Source: Rhizobium sp. C4
GTDB taxonomy: Bacteria > Pseudomonadota > Alphaproteobacteria > Rhizobiales > Rhizobiaceae
NCBI RefSeq assembly: GCF_021026315.1
Contig: NZ_JAJNCX010000018.1
Location: 1 to 57,579, forward strand
DNA length: 57,579 nt
Direction: 5' to 3'
The position numbers were made by a program, and so were the translations under genes. Positions 8,907 through 17,378 of the stretch are shown piece by piece; within the stretch, counting starts at the first letter, position 1; every line of letters starts with the position of its first letter. The notes beneath the pieces are model-generated. The model was not told where the DNA came from, searched no databases, and worked only from the letters and a program-made list of their open reading frames with translations.

Positions 8907-9913
8907 CAACGATCGAAATGCCCGTCCAGAAACCCGTCTCCGCCCTGCGGTCGCGCTTCACGCTGAAAACCGAGGCGGAACGTTTCGCGCTGGTCGCCGC
9001 CTGGCTCTTTCTCATCATTCTCTTCGGCATTCTCATGCCGGACAGTTTCTTGAGCTGGCGCAATTTCTCGACCATGTTCGGCTCGCAGGCCGTCCTGGTC
9101 GTCCTCACGCTCGGCATCATCATTCCGCTCACCTCCGGCGACTTCGACCTGTCGGGCGCGTCCATCCTGACGATGAGTTCGATGGTCATCGGCGTCTTCA
9201 ATGCGCAGATGGGCTGGCCGATCCTGCCGGTGCTGGTCATGTCGCTGGCCGTCGGCGCGCTGATCGGGGCGATCAATGCCTTCTTCGTCCTCTATTTCCG
9301 CATCCACTCGCTCATCGTGACCTTGGGTGTCGGCACCTTCGTCAATGGCGTCATTCTCTGGATGAGCGGTTCGCAGACGATCTCCGGCGTCTCGATGGAC
9401 CTTGTTACCTGGGTCATCATGGGCCGGCTCTGGGGCATTCCGCTCGCCTTCTACTATGCGCTGATCCTGGCTGCGGTCATCTGGTACGCGTTCGAATTCA
9501 CCATTCCCGGCCGCAAGCTGCTGTTTGTCGGACGCGGTCGCGAGGTCTCGCGGTTGAACGGCATCCCGGTCGAGCGTGTGCGCGCGACGTCCTTCATTCT
9601 CTCAGGCCTGATCTCCGCCTTTGCCGGCATCCTCTATTCCGGCATGACGGGTTCGGCCGATCCGCTCTCCGGCCTCAATCTGCTGCTGCCCGCCTTCGCT
9701 GCGGCCTTCCTCGGCGCCACGACCATCGCGCCCGGCCGCTTCAACGCATTCGGCGCCGTGATCAGCGTCTATTTCCTCGTCACCGGCATTACCGGCCTGA
9801 CCATGATGGGCGCACATGCCTATGTGCAGAACCTCTTCTATGGCGGCGCGCTGGTCATCGCCGTGTCGCTCAGCCAGCTCGTCCGCAACCGTCAGCCGCA
9901 GGATTTCAGCTGA
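8903..9913 (+). CDS. Sugar-type ABC importer permease (RbsC-like)
   Basis: This integral membrane permease of 336 residues has about eight to ten hydrophobic spans in the RbsC/AraH pattern. Visible family segments are TLGIIIPLTSGDFDLSGASI near residue 70, IGAINAFFVLYFRIHSLIVT, and GRKLLFVGRGREVSRLNGI, the cytoplasmic loop that docks on the ATPase. Its ATG overlaps the end of the ATPase frame (ATGA). Its TGA overlaps the ATG of the following 68-aa gene, so translation of the whole operon is coupled. The gene looks intact even though the ATPase upstream has an amber codon. Confidence 0.92.
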   Translation: MTTIEMPVQKPVSALRSRFTLKTEAERFALVAAWLFLIILFGILMPDSFLSWRNFSTMFGSQAVLVVLTLGIIIPLTSGDFDLSGASILTMSSMVIGVFNAQMGWPILPVLVMSLAVGALIGAINAFFVLYFRIHSLIVTLGVGTFVNGVILWMSGSQTISGVSMDLVTWVIMGRLWGIPLAFYYALILAAVIWYAFEFTIPGRKLLFVGRGREVSRLNGIPVERVRATSFILSGLISAFAGILYSGMTGSADPLSGLNLLLPAFAAAFLGATTIAPGRFNAFGAVISVYFLVTGITGLTMMGAHAYVQNLFYGGALVIAVSLSQLVRNRQPQDFS

Positions 9914-10119
9914 TGGCCGAACTCAAGGAAATCGCCGATACGCTGGCGCGCCTTTACTGGTCGCGTCCGGCCAACGAGGCGGAGACGGTCGCCATGGCGG
10001 GTGAAATGGAGCGCGACAGTGCCGCCATCGCCCCGCCGCGCGAGGGACAAGGCAATGTCTTCTTCGCAATCGAGCCTTCGACCTACTATGCGCTGATGGC
10101 CAAGGAGGCGGAGGCATGA
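9913..10119 (+). CDS. 68-aa protein, candidate GatC/AtzG-like amidase partner
   Basis: A small acidic protein, MAELKEIADTLARLYWSRP at the start and ending in FFAIEPSTYYALMAKEAEA, with predicted helices. It overlaps the permease stop at its start, and its TGA overlaps the amidase ATG at 10116, so it is made in step with the amidase. Small helical subunits of this size sit directly before amidase-signature enzymes elsewhere: GatC with GatA, and AtzG with the 1-carboxybiuret hydrolase AtzE. I see no decisive motif, so the partner role is inferred from size, gene order and coupling. Without that context it is a conserved-type hypothetical protein. Confidence 0.72.
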   Translation: MAELKEIADTLARLYWSRPANEAETVAMAGEMERDSAAIAPPREGQGNVFFAIEPSTYYALMAKEAEA

Positions 10120-11537
10120 GCAAGCTTCATCCGCAAAGCCTCGCCGAGGCGGCCAGCCTGATCAGGACCGGTGAGGTCACCTCGCTTTCGCTGACGCAGG
10201 CCGCGATCGAACGCGCCAAGACATCGCAGCCGCGCATCAACGCCTTCATCGCCATCGAGGAGGATGCAGCCCTTGCCGCCGCCGAGGCGGCCGACCGTTG
10301 GAAATCGGGCGGCAAGCCGCTGGGCCCGTTGCACGGCGTGCCGCTGGCGCACAAGGACATGTATGACCGCAAGGGCATGGTGACGGGATGCGGGTCCAAA
10401 ATCCGCGCCGGCCATGTCGCGACCTCGACCTCGACTGTGATGCAGCGGCTTGAGGCGGCGGGCGCCATTTCCATCGGGCGGCTCAACATGAGCGAATTCG
10501 CCATGGGGCCGACCGGTCACAATGCCCATCATGGCCGCGCGAAGAACCCGATCGATCCGGAGCGGATCACGGGCGGCTCGTCCAGCGGTTCGGGTTCTGC
10601 CGTCGGGGCAGGGGTTGTGCTGGCCGCGCTCGGCTCCGACACCGGTGGTTCCATTCGTCTTCCAGCCGCCTGCTGCGGCGTTGTCGGCATCAAGCCCACG
10701 CAGGGACGCGTCAGCCGCCATGGCGCAATGCCGCTTTCCTTCTCGCAGGATTGTATCGGCCCGCTCGGCGCGCATGTGGATGACGCCTACAGCCTGCTCC
10801 GGATCATCAGCGGTGCGGACCCGCTCGATCCGACCTGCGCGACCTTGCCGCCGCCCGACGATCTGTCTGCGGACGTGTCGGCCCTGCGCATCGGGGTGCT
10901 CGGTGGCGTGTTCGCGAAAGATGTCGAGGCGGTGGTTGCGGGTGGTTTGGGCGCTGCAATGATGGCGCTGGAGCCGCATGTCGCCGCAATCCGGCAGGCA
11001 ACGCCTTCCGATCTCTCGACGGTTGCCGAACTTGCAAACGTCGTTGCCATGGGCGAGGCGGGCGCGGCCCATTTCGACTGGGTGCGCGAGCGGCCGGAAG
11101 ATTACGGGCCGCAGATCCGCATGCGGCTGTCGCAATCGCTTGCCATGCCCGCCCCGATCTACATCCGCGCGCTACAGATGCGCAGTCTCCTGCTGGCAGA
11201 GTTTTTGGAGACGGCATTCTCGGAGGCGGACGTGCTGATCGCGCCGGTCATGCCGTTCCTGCCGCCGCGTTCGGCGGATGTCGATATTGGCGCGAGCCCC
11301 GAGATGAACCGTATCGTCAGCGCGATGACAATGTTCACGCGGCCGTTTTCCTATCTCGGATTGCCGGTCGTCACGATGCCGGTCGCCGTCTCGCCCGAGG
11401 GGCTGCCGGTCGCGATCCAGATCATAGGCCGGCCCTGGCGCGAGGCACAGATCGCCTGCCTCGCCAGCCGTCTCGAACACGAACTCTCCCTCAAACCCTT
11501 TGTGCCGCAGGTCGCGCCCCTGGCGCAGTCGGCATGA
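10116..11537 (+). CDS. Amidase-signature hydrolase (AtzE/GatA-like)
   Basis: The protein has 473 residues, full length for the family. The triad is visible: Lys about residue 79 in PLAHKDMYDRKG, cis-Ser in ITGGSSSGSGSAVGAG near 153, and the nucleophilic Ser in GSDTGGSIRLPAACCG near 178. The C-terminal part ends with a typical FSYLGLPVVTMPVA segment and GLPVAIQIIGRPW. It is translationally coupled to the 68-aa protein upstream and followed by the RutF-like gene. It is the third amidase of the cluster and the only one in the importer operon. The best guess is hydrolysis of a ureido or carbamoyl intermediate produced after ring opening. The exact amide is unknown. Confidence 0.9.
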   Translation: MSKLHPQSLAEAASLIRTGEVTSLSLTQAAIERAKTSQPRINAFIAIEEDAALAAAEAADRWKSGGKPLGPLHGVPLAHKDMYDRKGMVTGCGSKIRAGHVATSTSTVMQRLEAAGAISIGRLNMSEFAMGPTGHNAHHGRAKNPIDPERITGGSSSGSGSAVGAGVVLAALGSDTGGSIRLPAACCGVVGIKPTQGRVSRHGAMPLSFSQDCIGPLGAHVDDAYSLLRIISGADPLDPTCATLPPPDDLSADVSALRIGVLGGVFAKDVEAVVAGGLGAAMMALEPHVAAIRQATPSDLSTVAELANVVAMGEAGAAHFDWVRERPEDYGPQIRMRLSQSLAMPAPIYIRALQMRSLLLAEFLETAFSEADVLIAPVMPFLPPRSADVDIGASPEMNRIVSAMTMFTRPFSYLGLPVVTMPVAVSPEGLPVAIQIIGRPWREAQIACLASRLEHELSLKPFVPQVAPLAQSA

Positions 11538-11561
11538 GCGCTACTTGAAAGGATGTCTCTG

Positions 11562-12098
11562 ATGACCCTCAAACCGTCTTTCGCCAATGCCGAAGTCATC
11601 GCGGATGCCGTCTCGCAGCAGACCTTTCGCGATGCGATGTCCAAGATGGGCGCGGCCGTCAACATCGTGACCTCCGACGGCCCGGCCGGCAAGGTCGGCT
11701 TTGCCGCAACTGCCGTGTGCAGCGTCACCGACACGCCGCCGACACTGCTTGTTTGTCTCAACCGCTCCGCCTCGGTGTTCAACGCCGTCATGGAAAACCG
11801 CGCGCTCTGCGTGAATGTGCTGGCGAGCTCCCACGACCGCCTCTCCAACCTCTTCGGCGGCAAGACGCCGGTCGAGGAGCGGTTTGCTGCGGCAAGCTGG
11901 CATCGCGGCGTATCAGGCGCACCGGTACTTGACGATGCCGTCGTCTCGTTCGATTGCATGGTGGCGGACAGTATGGATGTGGGGACACACCGCGTCCTGT
12001 TCTGCTCCGTCCTTTCCGTTTCCAACGGTGAAGGCGCCGATGCGTTGATCTACTTCCAGCGAAGCTACCACAGCGTGGGGCTTGCCGCTGCCGGTTAG
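11562..12098 (+). CDS. rutF: RutF-like NADH:flavin reductase
   Basis: This is a flavin reductase-domain protein of 178 residues. Segments matching RutF as I recall it include [39 protein letters not shown] and [20 protein letters not shown]. RutF regenerates the reduced FMN consumed by RutA. I prefer ATG 11562, because AAAGGA lies seven bases before it; the ATG at 11553 abuts that ribosome site. It closes the importer-amidase operon, while the RutA-like oxygenase is on the opposite strand 8 kb away, so the two-component monooxygenase is split between two units under one proposed regulator. No obvious terminator follows. Confidence 0.9.
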   Translation: MTLKPSFANAEVIADAVSQQTFRDAMSKMGAAVNIVTSDGPAGKVGFAATAVCSVTDTPPTLLVCLNRSASVFNAVMENRALCVNVLASSHDRLSNLFGGKTPVEERFAAASWHRGVSGAPVLDDAVVSFDCMVADSMDVGTHRVLFCSVLSVSNGEGADALIYFQRSYHSVGLAAAG

Positions 12099-12834
12099 CG
12101 GTTGTGCGAGCCTCTGGGCGTCATCCCATATTTTCCTTTGTCGGGCGGAGCGTGCTCGGAGAAAATTCCCCGAATGGTCCTGAGTTTCTTGAATGCCTCG
12201 GTTGCGGTTGTACTGCTTCTCGAAATTCACGGTCGATAGCATCCGTTCCTGACATGCTTAGGTTCGGGTTCTAGAACATCGCGATGTAAAAGAACACGTC
12301 GAGCGGCGCTTGCTCTTGAGGCGAATGAGACCGAAAAAGGCTCTGTCAAATTGGAGACGGATATTAAGGCGTTCATCAATACCGCTGGCAAGCTCGAGCA
12401 AGGCAATGTTGCCATTCTTGGCGATACGGCAAAGTTCTCAAATAAAACCTCGGCCATGCCATTAAGCTGGATGATAATGTCGAGGCTATCGTCGAATTCT
12501 CAGGTTGGCACGCGATGGTGCTGCAGGAGATAAATTTCTCTTTCAAAACGAGATTTGGGACCTCAAGGTAGACAGAAATCGCAGGAAGAGACATCCGTTT
12601 CCACTTATATTTTGGATCGGGACGCTACTGTCCGACGGGATTGGAGCATTCTGCCAGCCATTTATTTGACCATATGACGTCAAACTACGTCTGCTCTCGG
12701 ACGTTTTTGCATGGAATTCAAACGGCAAAAATGCGGGCGCATTCCCGCCGTTCAAATTGGTCGAGAATCGTCTCCAGTTTGCTGGACGATGTCTTACTTC
12801 TCGAACTCCGTCTCGACATCACGAAGGCGCGCCA

Positions 12835-12961
12835 AATTGACAAGCCTCTGTGCCATCAGGCACCCGCAACCAACTTCCCTACATAAAATATAACGGAAAA
12901 GCCCGCTAGGTGAAAACCAGCGGACTTCTTGGCGTTCGGGCGATTTGAATTCGATCAATGC
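12835..12961 (+). repeat. Dispersed terminator repeat, copy 1
   Basis: This is the most diverged of four copies. It shares AATTGACAAG-CTCTGTGCCATCAGG, the CCGCAACCAAC block, the GGTGAAAACCAGCG hairpin loop and the right end GATTTGAATTCGATCAATGC with copy 3. After that right end the sequences differ completely, which defines the element boundary. It lies 21 nt past the stop of the minus-strand HWE kinase. Confidence 0.82.
12897..12927 (-). terminator. Hairpin terminator of the HWE kinase gene
   Basis: Read on the minus strand, AAGTCCGCT pairs with AGCGGGCTT with one mismatched position around a TTTTCACC loop, followed by TTTCC. It lies 55-85 nt after the kinase stop and is the hairpin of repeat copy 1. 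Confidence 0.7.
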
Positions 12962-12982
12962 TGCCATCCACCCCGCTGCCGC

Positions 12983-14065
12983 TCAGGCGGCGGTGCTGGT
13001 GCTTGAGTGAAATGTGGTATGGGCAACGGTTACACTCATGCCTTTGTCGCTGGACACGGTCTGGACCCGCGCGTCCAGCTGCTTGGCAAGGGCTTCAATG
13101 ATCAGCGATCCCAGCCCCGATCCCGGTTCTGCCGGTTTGGCCGTCGCGTTTTTGCCCACGCCGTTGTCCGAAACCACCAGCCGCCAGTCTGCTTCCTGCA
13201 TTTCGAAGCTCACCAGAACCCGTTCGGACCCGGTATGGACCGGGAAGGCATATTTGATGGCGTTGATGACGAGTTCCGTGACGATGAGACCAAGGCTGAC
13301 GGCGCTGCGGGACGGGATCGCGCTTTCGGTTGCGTTCACATCGATGATGATGGGCCTGCTGTCCAGCACGATGGACTTGGCCAAACCCTCGCACAGCTTG
13401 CGCAGGTAAGCCGCCACTTCGATCTCTTCGACACCGTCTGTCAGATGCAGATAGTTCTGGACGGTTGCGACCGACATGACGCGCCTATGGGCATCTTCCA
13501 GATGGCGTCGGCTGTCTTCGGAGGTGACCGCGCGCGCCTTCAGCAGCAATATGCTCGCTATGATCTGAAGGCTGTTGGCGACCCGGTGCTGCATCTCGTC
13601 GAAGAGAATACGTTGCTGGTCGAGCAATTTTTCGGTGCGCTCGAGAAGCGCCTGTTTCTCGGCCGTGGCATGCCTTGCTTCCGTGACATCGCGAAAGGCC
13701 AGCAACGTGTTCGGCGGGGACGATCCGCCGTAGGCGACCGTACTGGCCGACATGACCAGAGTTCGCCGACCGAGGCTTGCGACATCACGATCGAATTCAA
13801 AAGCTGAGATCTGCGGCTGATCCGGCATGGTCACCGTCAGCAGGTTGCGCAGCACCGGAATGTCCCATTGCTGCTCGTCCAGATCAAACAGGCCGACACC
13901 ATGAGATGTCTCGGGATCGATCTCGAACGTCTGAAAGAAGGCACTGTTTGCCGCAATGAGGCGCATGTGGCTGTCGAGGACGACGAAGGGTTCTGGAATG
14001 CTCTCGACGATCGCGAGCGCAAGCGTCTTGGCATCCTGGGGATTTCCGAGCCGCCGCAACCGCAT
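12983..14065 (-). CDS. PAS-containing HWE/HisKA_2 sensor histidine kinase
   Basis: This cytoplasmic kinase of 360 residues has no membrane span. Residues ~20-135 are a PAS sensor (IPEPFVVLDSHMRLIAANSAF). Around 160 is the HisKA_2 phosphoacceptor, LFDEMQHRVANSLQIIASIL, with the modified His. The C-terminal ATPase domain has LIVTELVINAIKYAFP (N box), VVSDNGVGK (G1) and GSGLGSLIIEAL (G2). This form is common in Rhizobiales, often in general stress or light signalling. No response regulator gene is adjacent, so its partner must be elsewhere. ATG 14065 is preceded by GGGGG rather than a strong ribosome site. Confidence 0.88.
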   Translation of the reverse strand: MRLRRLGNPQDAKTLALAIVESIPEPFVVLDSHMRLIAANSAFFQTFEIDPETSHGVGLFDLDEQQWDIPVLRNLLTVTMPDQPQISAFEFDRDVASLGRRTLVMSASTVAYGGSSPPNTLLAFRDVTEARHATAEKQALLERTEKLLDQQRILFDEMQHRVANSLQIIASILLLKARAVTSEDSRRHLEDAHRRVMSVATVQNYLHLTDGVEEIEVAAYLRKLCEGLAKSIVLDSRPIIIDVNATESAIPSRSAVSLGLIVTELVINAIKYAFPVHTGSERVLVSFEMQEADWRLVVSDNGVGKNATAKPAEPGSGLGSLIIEALAKQLDARVQTVSSDKGMSVTVAHTTFHSSTSTAA

Positions 14066-14252
14066 ATCCCCCCGCGAGGTTGAATGGTCCCGCCGACCCT
14101 CATCTCTGCCGGTTTGAACACTACGCTTGATTGTCTCCCTTAGCCAACAGAATCTAAGCTTGCAGCCACCGGGGACAGACGCAAAGCGGGTGCGGATTTC
14201 AAACGCGTCGTTTCGCGCGCCTCGGGATGCCAGGTCGCAGCAGCCGGTGGGC

Positions 14253-14933
14253 TTACCCGGTCACCTGGCCGTCGCCGACGAGAATCTGACGCCGGCATCT
14301 GGCGGCGATCTTGTCGTCATGGGTCGAGATCAGAAATGTCGTGCCTTCCTCGCGATTGAGGCGGTCGATCGTCTCCATCACCTGGTTGGCGGCGGCGCGG
14401 TCGAGATTGCCGGTCGGCTCGTCGGCCAGCACCAGTTCCGGACTGTTCATCAGCGCGCGGGCGACGGCCACCCTTTGCTTTTGCCCGCCGGAAAGGCTGG
14501 TGGCGAGATAATCCATCCTGTCGGCAAGGCCCATCCTGACCAGTAGTTCGCGTCCGCGCGCGCGGGCCGCCGAAGTCTCTCGTCCCTCCCGCACGGCGGT
14601 CGGCAAGATCACGTTCTCCAGTGCTGTAAAATCCGGCAGGAGATTGTGAAACTGGAACACGAAGCCGATATGCCGGTTGCGGAACTCCGTGAGGTCCTCG
14701 TCGCTGGCTGAGGTCAGATCTTGTCCCAGCATCGTGTGGCGGCCCGATGTCGGCCGCATCAATGTGCCGAGTATGGTCAGCAGGGTGCTCTTGCCGGACC
14801 CGGATGGTCCGAGCAGAGCCGACATCTCGCCATGCGCCATTGTAAGGTTTAGACCTTTCAGCACCTGGGTCGCGGCATCGCCCTCCCCGAAGGTCTTCCA
14901 AAGATCGCGGACATCGAGCAGGGGCTCCGTCAT
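14253..14933 (-). CDS. MacB/LolD-type ABC exporter ATPase
   Basis: The ATPase subunit has 226 residues. Walker A is GPSGSGKST near residue 40, the Q loop FVFQFHNLLPDFTALEN, signature LSGGQKQRVAVARAL, Walker B LVLADEPTGNLD and switch His STHDD. The FQFHNLLP segment is typical of the MacB/LolD/FtsE branch, whose permeases transmit force to periplasmic partners rather than carrying solutes through the membrane. Its ATG overlaps the permease stop by four bases. It is the last gene of the dehydrogenase-adaptor-permease-ATPase unit. Confidence 0.93.
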   Translation of the reverse strand: MTEPLLDVRDLWKTFGEGDAATQVLKGLNLTMAHGEMSALLGPSGSGKSTLLTILGTLMRPTSGRHTMLGQDLTSASDEDLTEFRNRHIGFVFQFHNLLPDFTALENVILPTAVREGRETSAARARGRELLVRMGLADRMDYLATSLSGGQKQRVAVARALMNSPELVLADEPTGNLDRAAANQVMETIDRLNREEGTTFLISTHDDKIAARCRRQILVGDGQVTG

Positions 14934-16138
14934 TGGCCGATCGCCGTGACGGGATCGACGCGCGAGGCGGCGCGCGCGGGTAGAATGGAGGCGAGCGTGG
15001 CGCTGATCACGGTCAAGAGGATTGCCAGCCCGTAGGCGCCCTGCGTGATGTCGATCGGCAAATTGCCGGGCTTGAAGGCCTCACGGCCGGGAAAGGCGAG
15101 CAGCACGAGATAGCCAAGGCCCGCGCCGAGCAGGCCGCCGGCCAGTCCGATCATCGCGCCCTGGATGACGAAGACGGTGACGACGAAGGAGCGCGGCGCG
15201 CCCATGGCCCGCATGATCCCGATTTCGGGACGCCTGCGATAGGTGGAGAGGAGAAGCGCGGACGCGATACCGATGACGATGGTGATCAGCGCGAAGGATT
15301 TGAGCATGAGGCCTGTCTGCGCCTGAGCCTTGAGCGCATCGAGAAGCTGGGCGGCATTCTCGGTCCAGGACGTGGCGGGCAGGCCGGTGATCGCCTTGAT
15401 CCGCGCGGTCGTCGCATCCGCCTGATAGAGGTCGGCGAGCTTGATCTCGACCCGCGAGACGCCCTGCGGCAAGGCAAACAGCGTTCGCGCGACGGCAAGA
15501 CTGACATAGACCTGCCGGCGGTCGGGGCCGCCGGAGCCGATCTCGTAAATGCCCGAAACGATCAGCGACTGGCTGATGCCCGTATCTGCCTGAAGCTCGA
15601 CCGTCTGGCCGAGGCGGTAGCTCATGTCGTCAGCCAGCTTCTTGCCGATCAGGACCTTACCCGGCCCCAGATCGACCGTTCCCGCGACGAGATAAGACTT
15701 CAGATTGATGATGGCGGAGACCTTGGCGGGCTCGACGCCCGTCACGCTCACCTGCGCCGACTGCACGCCGCGCTTGAGGAAACCGCCTCCGGTGATCTCG
15801 CGGGAGACAGCCTTGACGCCCGGCAGTTGCTCGATGACGGGAATGAAGGCATCGACGGAGGAGAGACGGGCCTCGCGGCTGGTATCCTTCTTCTGGACCA
15901 GCAGGACCGCGCCCTTTTCATCTGGCAAAAGCAAGGAGGGGACGCGCGCCTCCGCTTCGATCGTCACATGAGAGAGATCGCCCGCCGTGCGCGACAGGAT
16001 ATAGTCAGCAAGCCCGCCGATCAGGGCGCTCATGAAGATGAAGATGAACACGCCGACCGCGACCCCGAAGATGAGCAGCGCGGATTGCGCCTTGTTGGAG
16101 GTCATGTAGCGTGAGGCGATCTTGAGCGCATAGAGCAT
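14930..16138 (-). CDS. MacB/FtsX-type ABC permease
   Basis: The protein has 402 residues with the MacB/FtsX layout. There is one span near residues 18-42 (SALLIFGVAVGVFIFIF), a large periplasmic domain of about 220 residues, and three C-terminal spans starting at IVIGIASALLLSTYRRRPEIGIMRA, the FtsX core. It ends AASRVDPVTAIGQ, typical for the family. The gap to the adaptor gene upstream is one base. It would form a tripartite exporter with the neighbouring ATPase and adaptor. No outer-membrane TolC-like gene is nearby. Confidence 0.92.
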   Translation of the reverse strand: MLYALKIASRYMTSNKAQSALLIFGVAVGVFIFIFMSALIGGLADYILSRTAGDLSHVTIEAEARVPSLLLPDEKGAVLLVQKKDTSREARLSSVDAFIPVIEQLPGVKAVSREITGGGFLKRGVQSAQVSVTGVEPAKVSAIINLKSYLVAGTVDLGPGKVLIGKKLADDMSYRLGQTVELQADTGISQSLIVSGIYEIGSGGPDRRQVYVSLAVARTLFALPQGVSRVEIKLADLYQADATTARIKAITGLPATSWTENAAQLLDALKAQAQTGLMLKSFALITIVIGIASALLLSTYRRRPEIGIMRAMGAPRSFVVTVFVIQGAMIGLAGGLLGAGLGYLVLLAFPGREAFKPGNLPIDITQGAYGLAILLTVISATLASILPARAASRVDPVTAIGQ

Positions 16139-16139
16139 G

Positions 16140-17339
16140 TTACGGCCCCTTGACCTTCACGCTCTTTCCATCGGCAAGGCCATTGGCATCGACGATCAAC
16201 CGGTCTCCCGCCTTCAGGCCATCGGTCACGAGCAGCCGTTCTGCGGGCCAGTCGATGACGTTGACGGCCGTCTTGTGCGCCTTCCCGTCGGTGGCAACGA
16301 GGAAGACGGCATGGTCCTGTCCGCTCGTCACGATGGCGGCCCGTGGCGCCGAGATGGCCTTGTCCTTGCGCTCAACGATGATATTGGCCGTCACCGTCAG
16401 CCCCACGGGTGCCAATTGAGGTTTGTCGAACGCGATCTTGACGGCAAGACCGCCCGTTCCGGCATCGACGACCGGCGCCACGAAGGTGACATGGCCTTCC
16501 TGCGTGCTTGTCGCCCCCGTCAGTTGCAGGAGGGCCGGCATGCCGACCTTGATCTGCGTTGCGTAGAGTTCATCGACATTCGTCTCGACCACGAGGTCGC
16601 TGAGATCCGCAAGCGTGAAAAGCGGCGTTGAGAGATCGACGACCTGACCGGGATCGACATTGCGCTTCAGGACAGTTCCGGCAATGGGGGCGACGATGCT
16701 GAACTTCGTCAGCAGAAACTGCGCCTGATCGACAAGCGCGCGCAGCCTGCCGACCTCCTGATCGGCGCGCGCCATGGCGTGCCGGGCATCCTCAAGCGCC
16801 ATGCGGGATACGTTTTCCCCAAGCGCCTCCGCGCGGTCGAGCGCTTCGCTCGCCTGGCTTTGCGCGACTTGAGCCTGCTGCAATGTTGCAATGCTCTGCC
16901 GCACGGCGGCGGTCTGCGATGTGTCGTCCAGTGTCGCAAGCACTGCGCCCTGCTGCACGACGTCACCTTCCTGCGCCATGCGGGTCGTGAGCGTTCCGGC
17001 GACGGTTGATTTGACATCGACGGAACGAAGCGCCGCGATCCGCCCGTTGATGGCAAGAACACGGGTGATCGGCCCGGGGGCTACGACCTCCACGGCCACG
17101 GTTGCCGCGGTCGTTTTCCAGGGCTGACGGTAGAGCACGGCCGCGATGATGGCGAGGCCAATGGCCAGCGCGACGAGCAATGGCCAGCGTCGTGGCCGCT
17201 GCTCGTTATCGCGGGATGGGCCTGGGTCTGCCGGGTGTTGCGGGGGAACGGTCACGGCTGAATAGGGCTTTGTGGCGACCATCGCATTCCGCGAAACGGT
17301 CTCGGTCGGCTTTCCGTTTTGTTCGGGAACCACCATCAA
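16140..17339 (-). CDS. Periplasmic adaptor (MacA/HlyD family)
   Basis: The protein has 399 residues. The N-terminal ~50 residues are cytoplasmic and Pro/Arg-rich, followed by a signal anchor (LLVALAIGLAIIAAVLY). Then come a lipoyl half-motif (DVKSTVAGTLTTRMAQEGDVV), a predicted coiled coil (residues ~160-240, rich in QSQASEALDRAEAL), the second lipoyl half (FSIVAPIAGTVLKRNVDPGQVVD) and beta-barrel domains. It links inner-membrane MacB-like permeases with an outer-membrane channel. It starts 39 nt after the hydroxyacyl-CoA dehydrogenase stop, so it is probably cotranscribed with it from the FNR-type promoter. Confidence 0.9.
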   Translation of the reverse strand: MMVVPEQNGKPTETVSRNAMVATKPYSAVTVPPQHPADPGPSRDNEQRPRRWPLLVALAIGLAIIAAVLYRQPWKTTAATVAVEVVAPGPITRVLAINGRIAALRSVDVKSTVAGTLTTRMAQEGDVVQQGAVLATLDDTSQTAAVRQSIATLQQAQVAQSQASEALDRAEALGENVSRMALEDARHAMARADQEVGRLRALVDQAQFLLTKFSIVAPIAGTVLKRNVDPGQVVDLSTPLFTLADLSDLVVETNVDELYATQIKVGMPALLQLTGATSTQEGHVTFVAPVVDAGTGGLAVKIAFDKPQLAPVGLTVTANIIVERKDKAISAPRAAIVTSGQDHAVFLVATDGKAHKTAVNVIDWPAERLLVTDGLKAGDRLIVDANGLADGKSVKVKGP

Positions 17340-17378
17340 TTCAATCCGTGTTGTTCGTCAGCGTGTCTGGCCAGGTCG

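Larger units (their letters stand above)
12099..12982. other. 884-bp intergenic stretch, no gene supported
   Basis: Base composition drops towards AT-rich compared with the neighbours. The short open frames here have no family-like sequence, ribosome sites or codon pattern I can defend. Its right end holds copy 1 of the dispersed terminator repeat. An 18-nt stretch around 12733-12750 (GGGCGCATTC, one or two variable bases, CGCCGTTC) recurs about 80 nt before copy 4 near 49104, suggesting that some copies carry more flanking sequence. The region may be decayed DNA between two modules. Confidence 0.6.

Noticed and set aside
8545-10119. A 524-codon open frame spanning the importer genes on the plus strand.
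   Set aside because: It is out of frame with the ATPase and permease for most of its length and reads as Arg/Ser/Pro-rich shadow sequence. Only its last 68 codons (from 9913) form a plausible gene.
12227-12755. Several short open frames in the gap after the rutF-like gene.
   Set aside because: They lack ribosome sites, family-like sequence and GC-rich codon use, and overlap each other on both strands.
12945-12958. TTGAATTCGATCAA (TTGA-N6-TCAA) in repeat copies 1 and 3 (also 41252-41265) looks like another FNR/FixK box.
   Set aside because: It lies at the conserved right end of the repeat, downstream of a minus-strand gene, with no gene start or TAGNNT element at the proper distance. It is part of the repeat, not a promoter.
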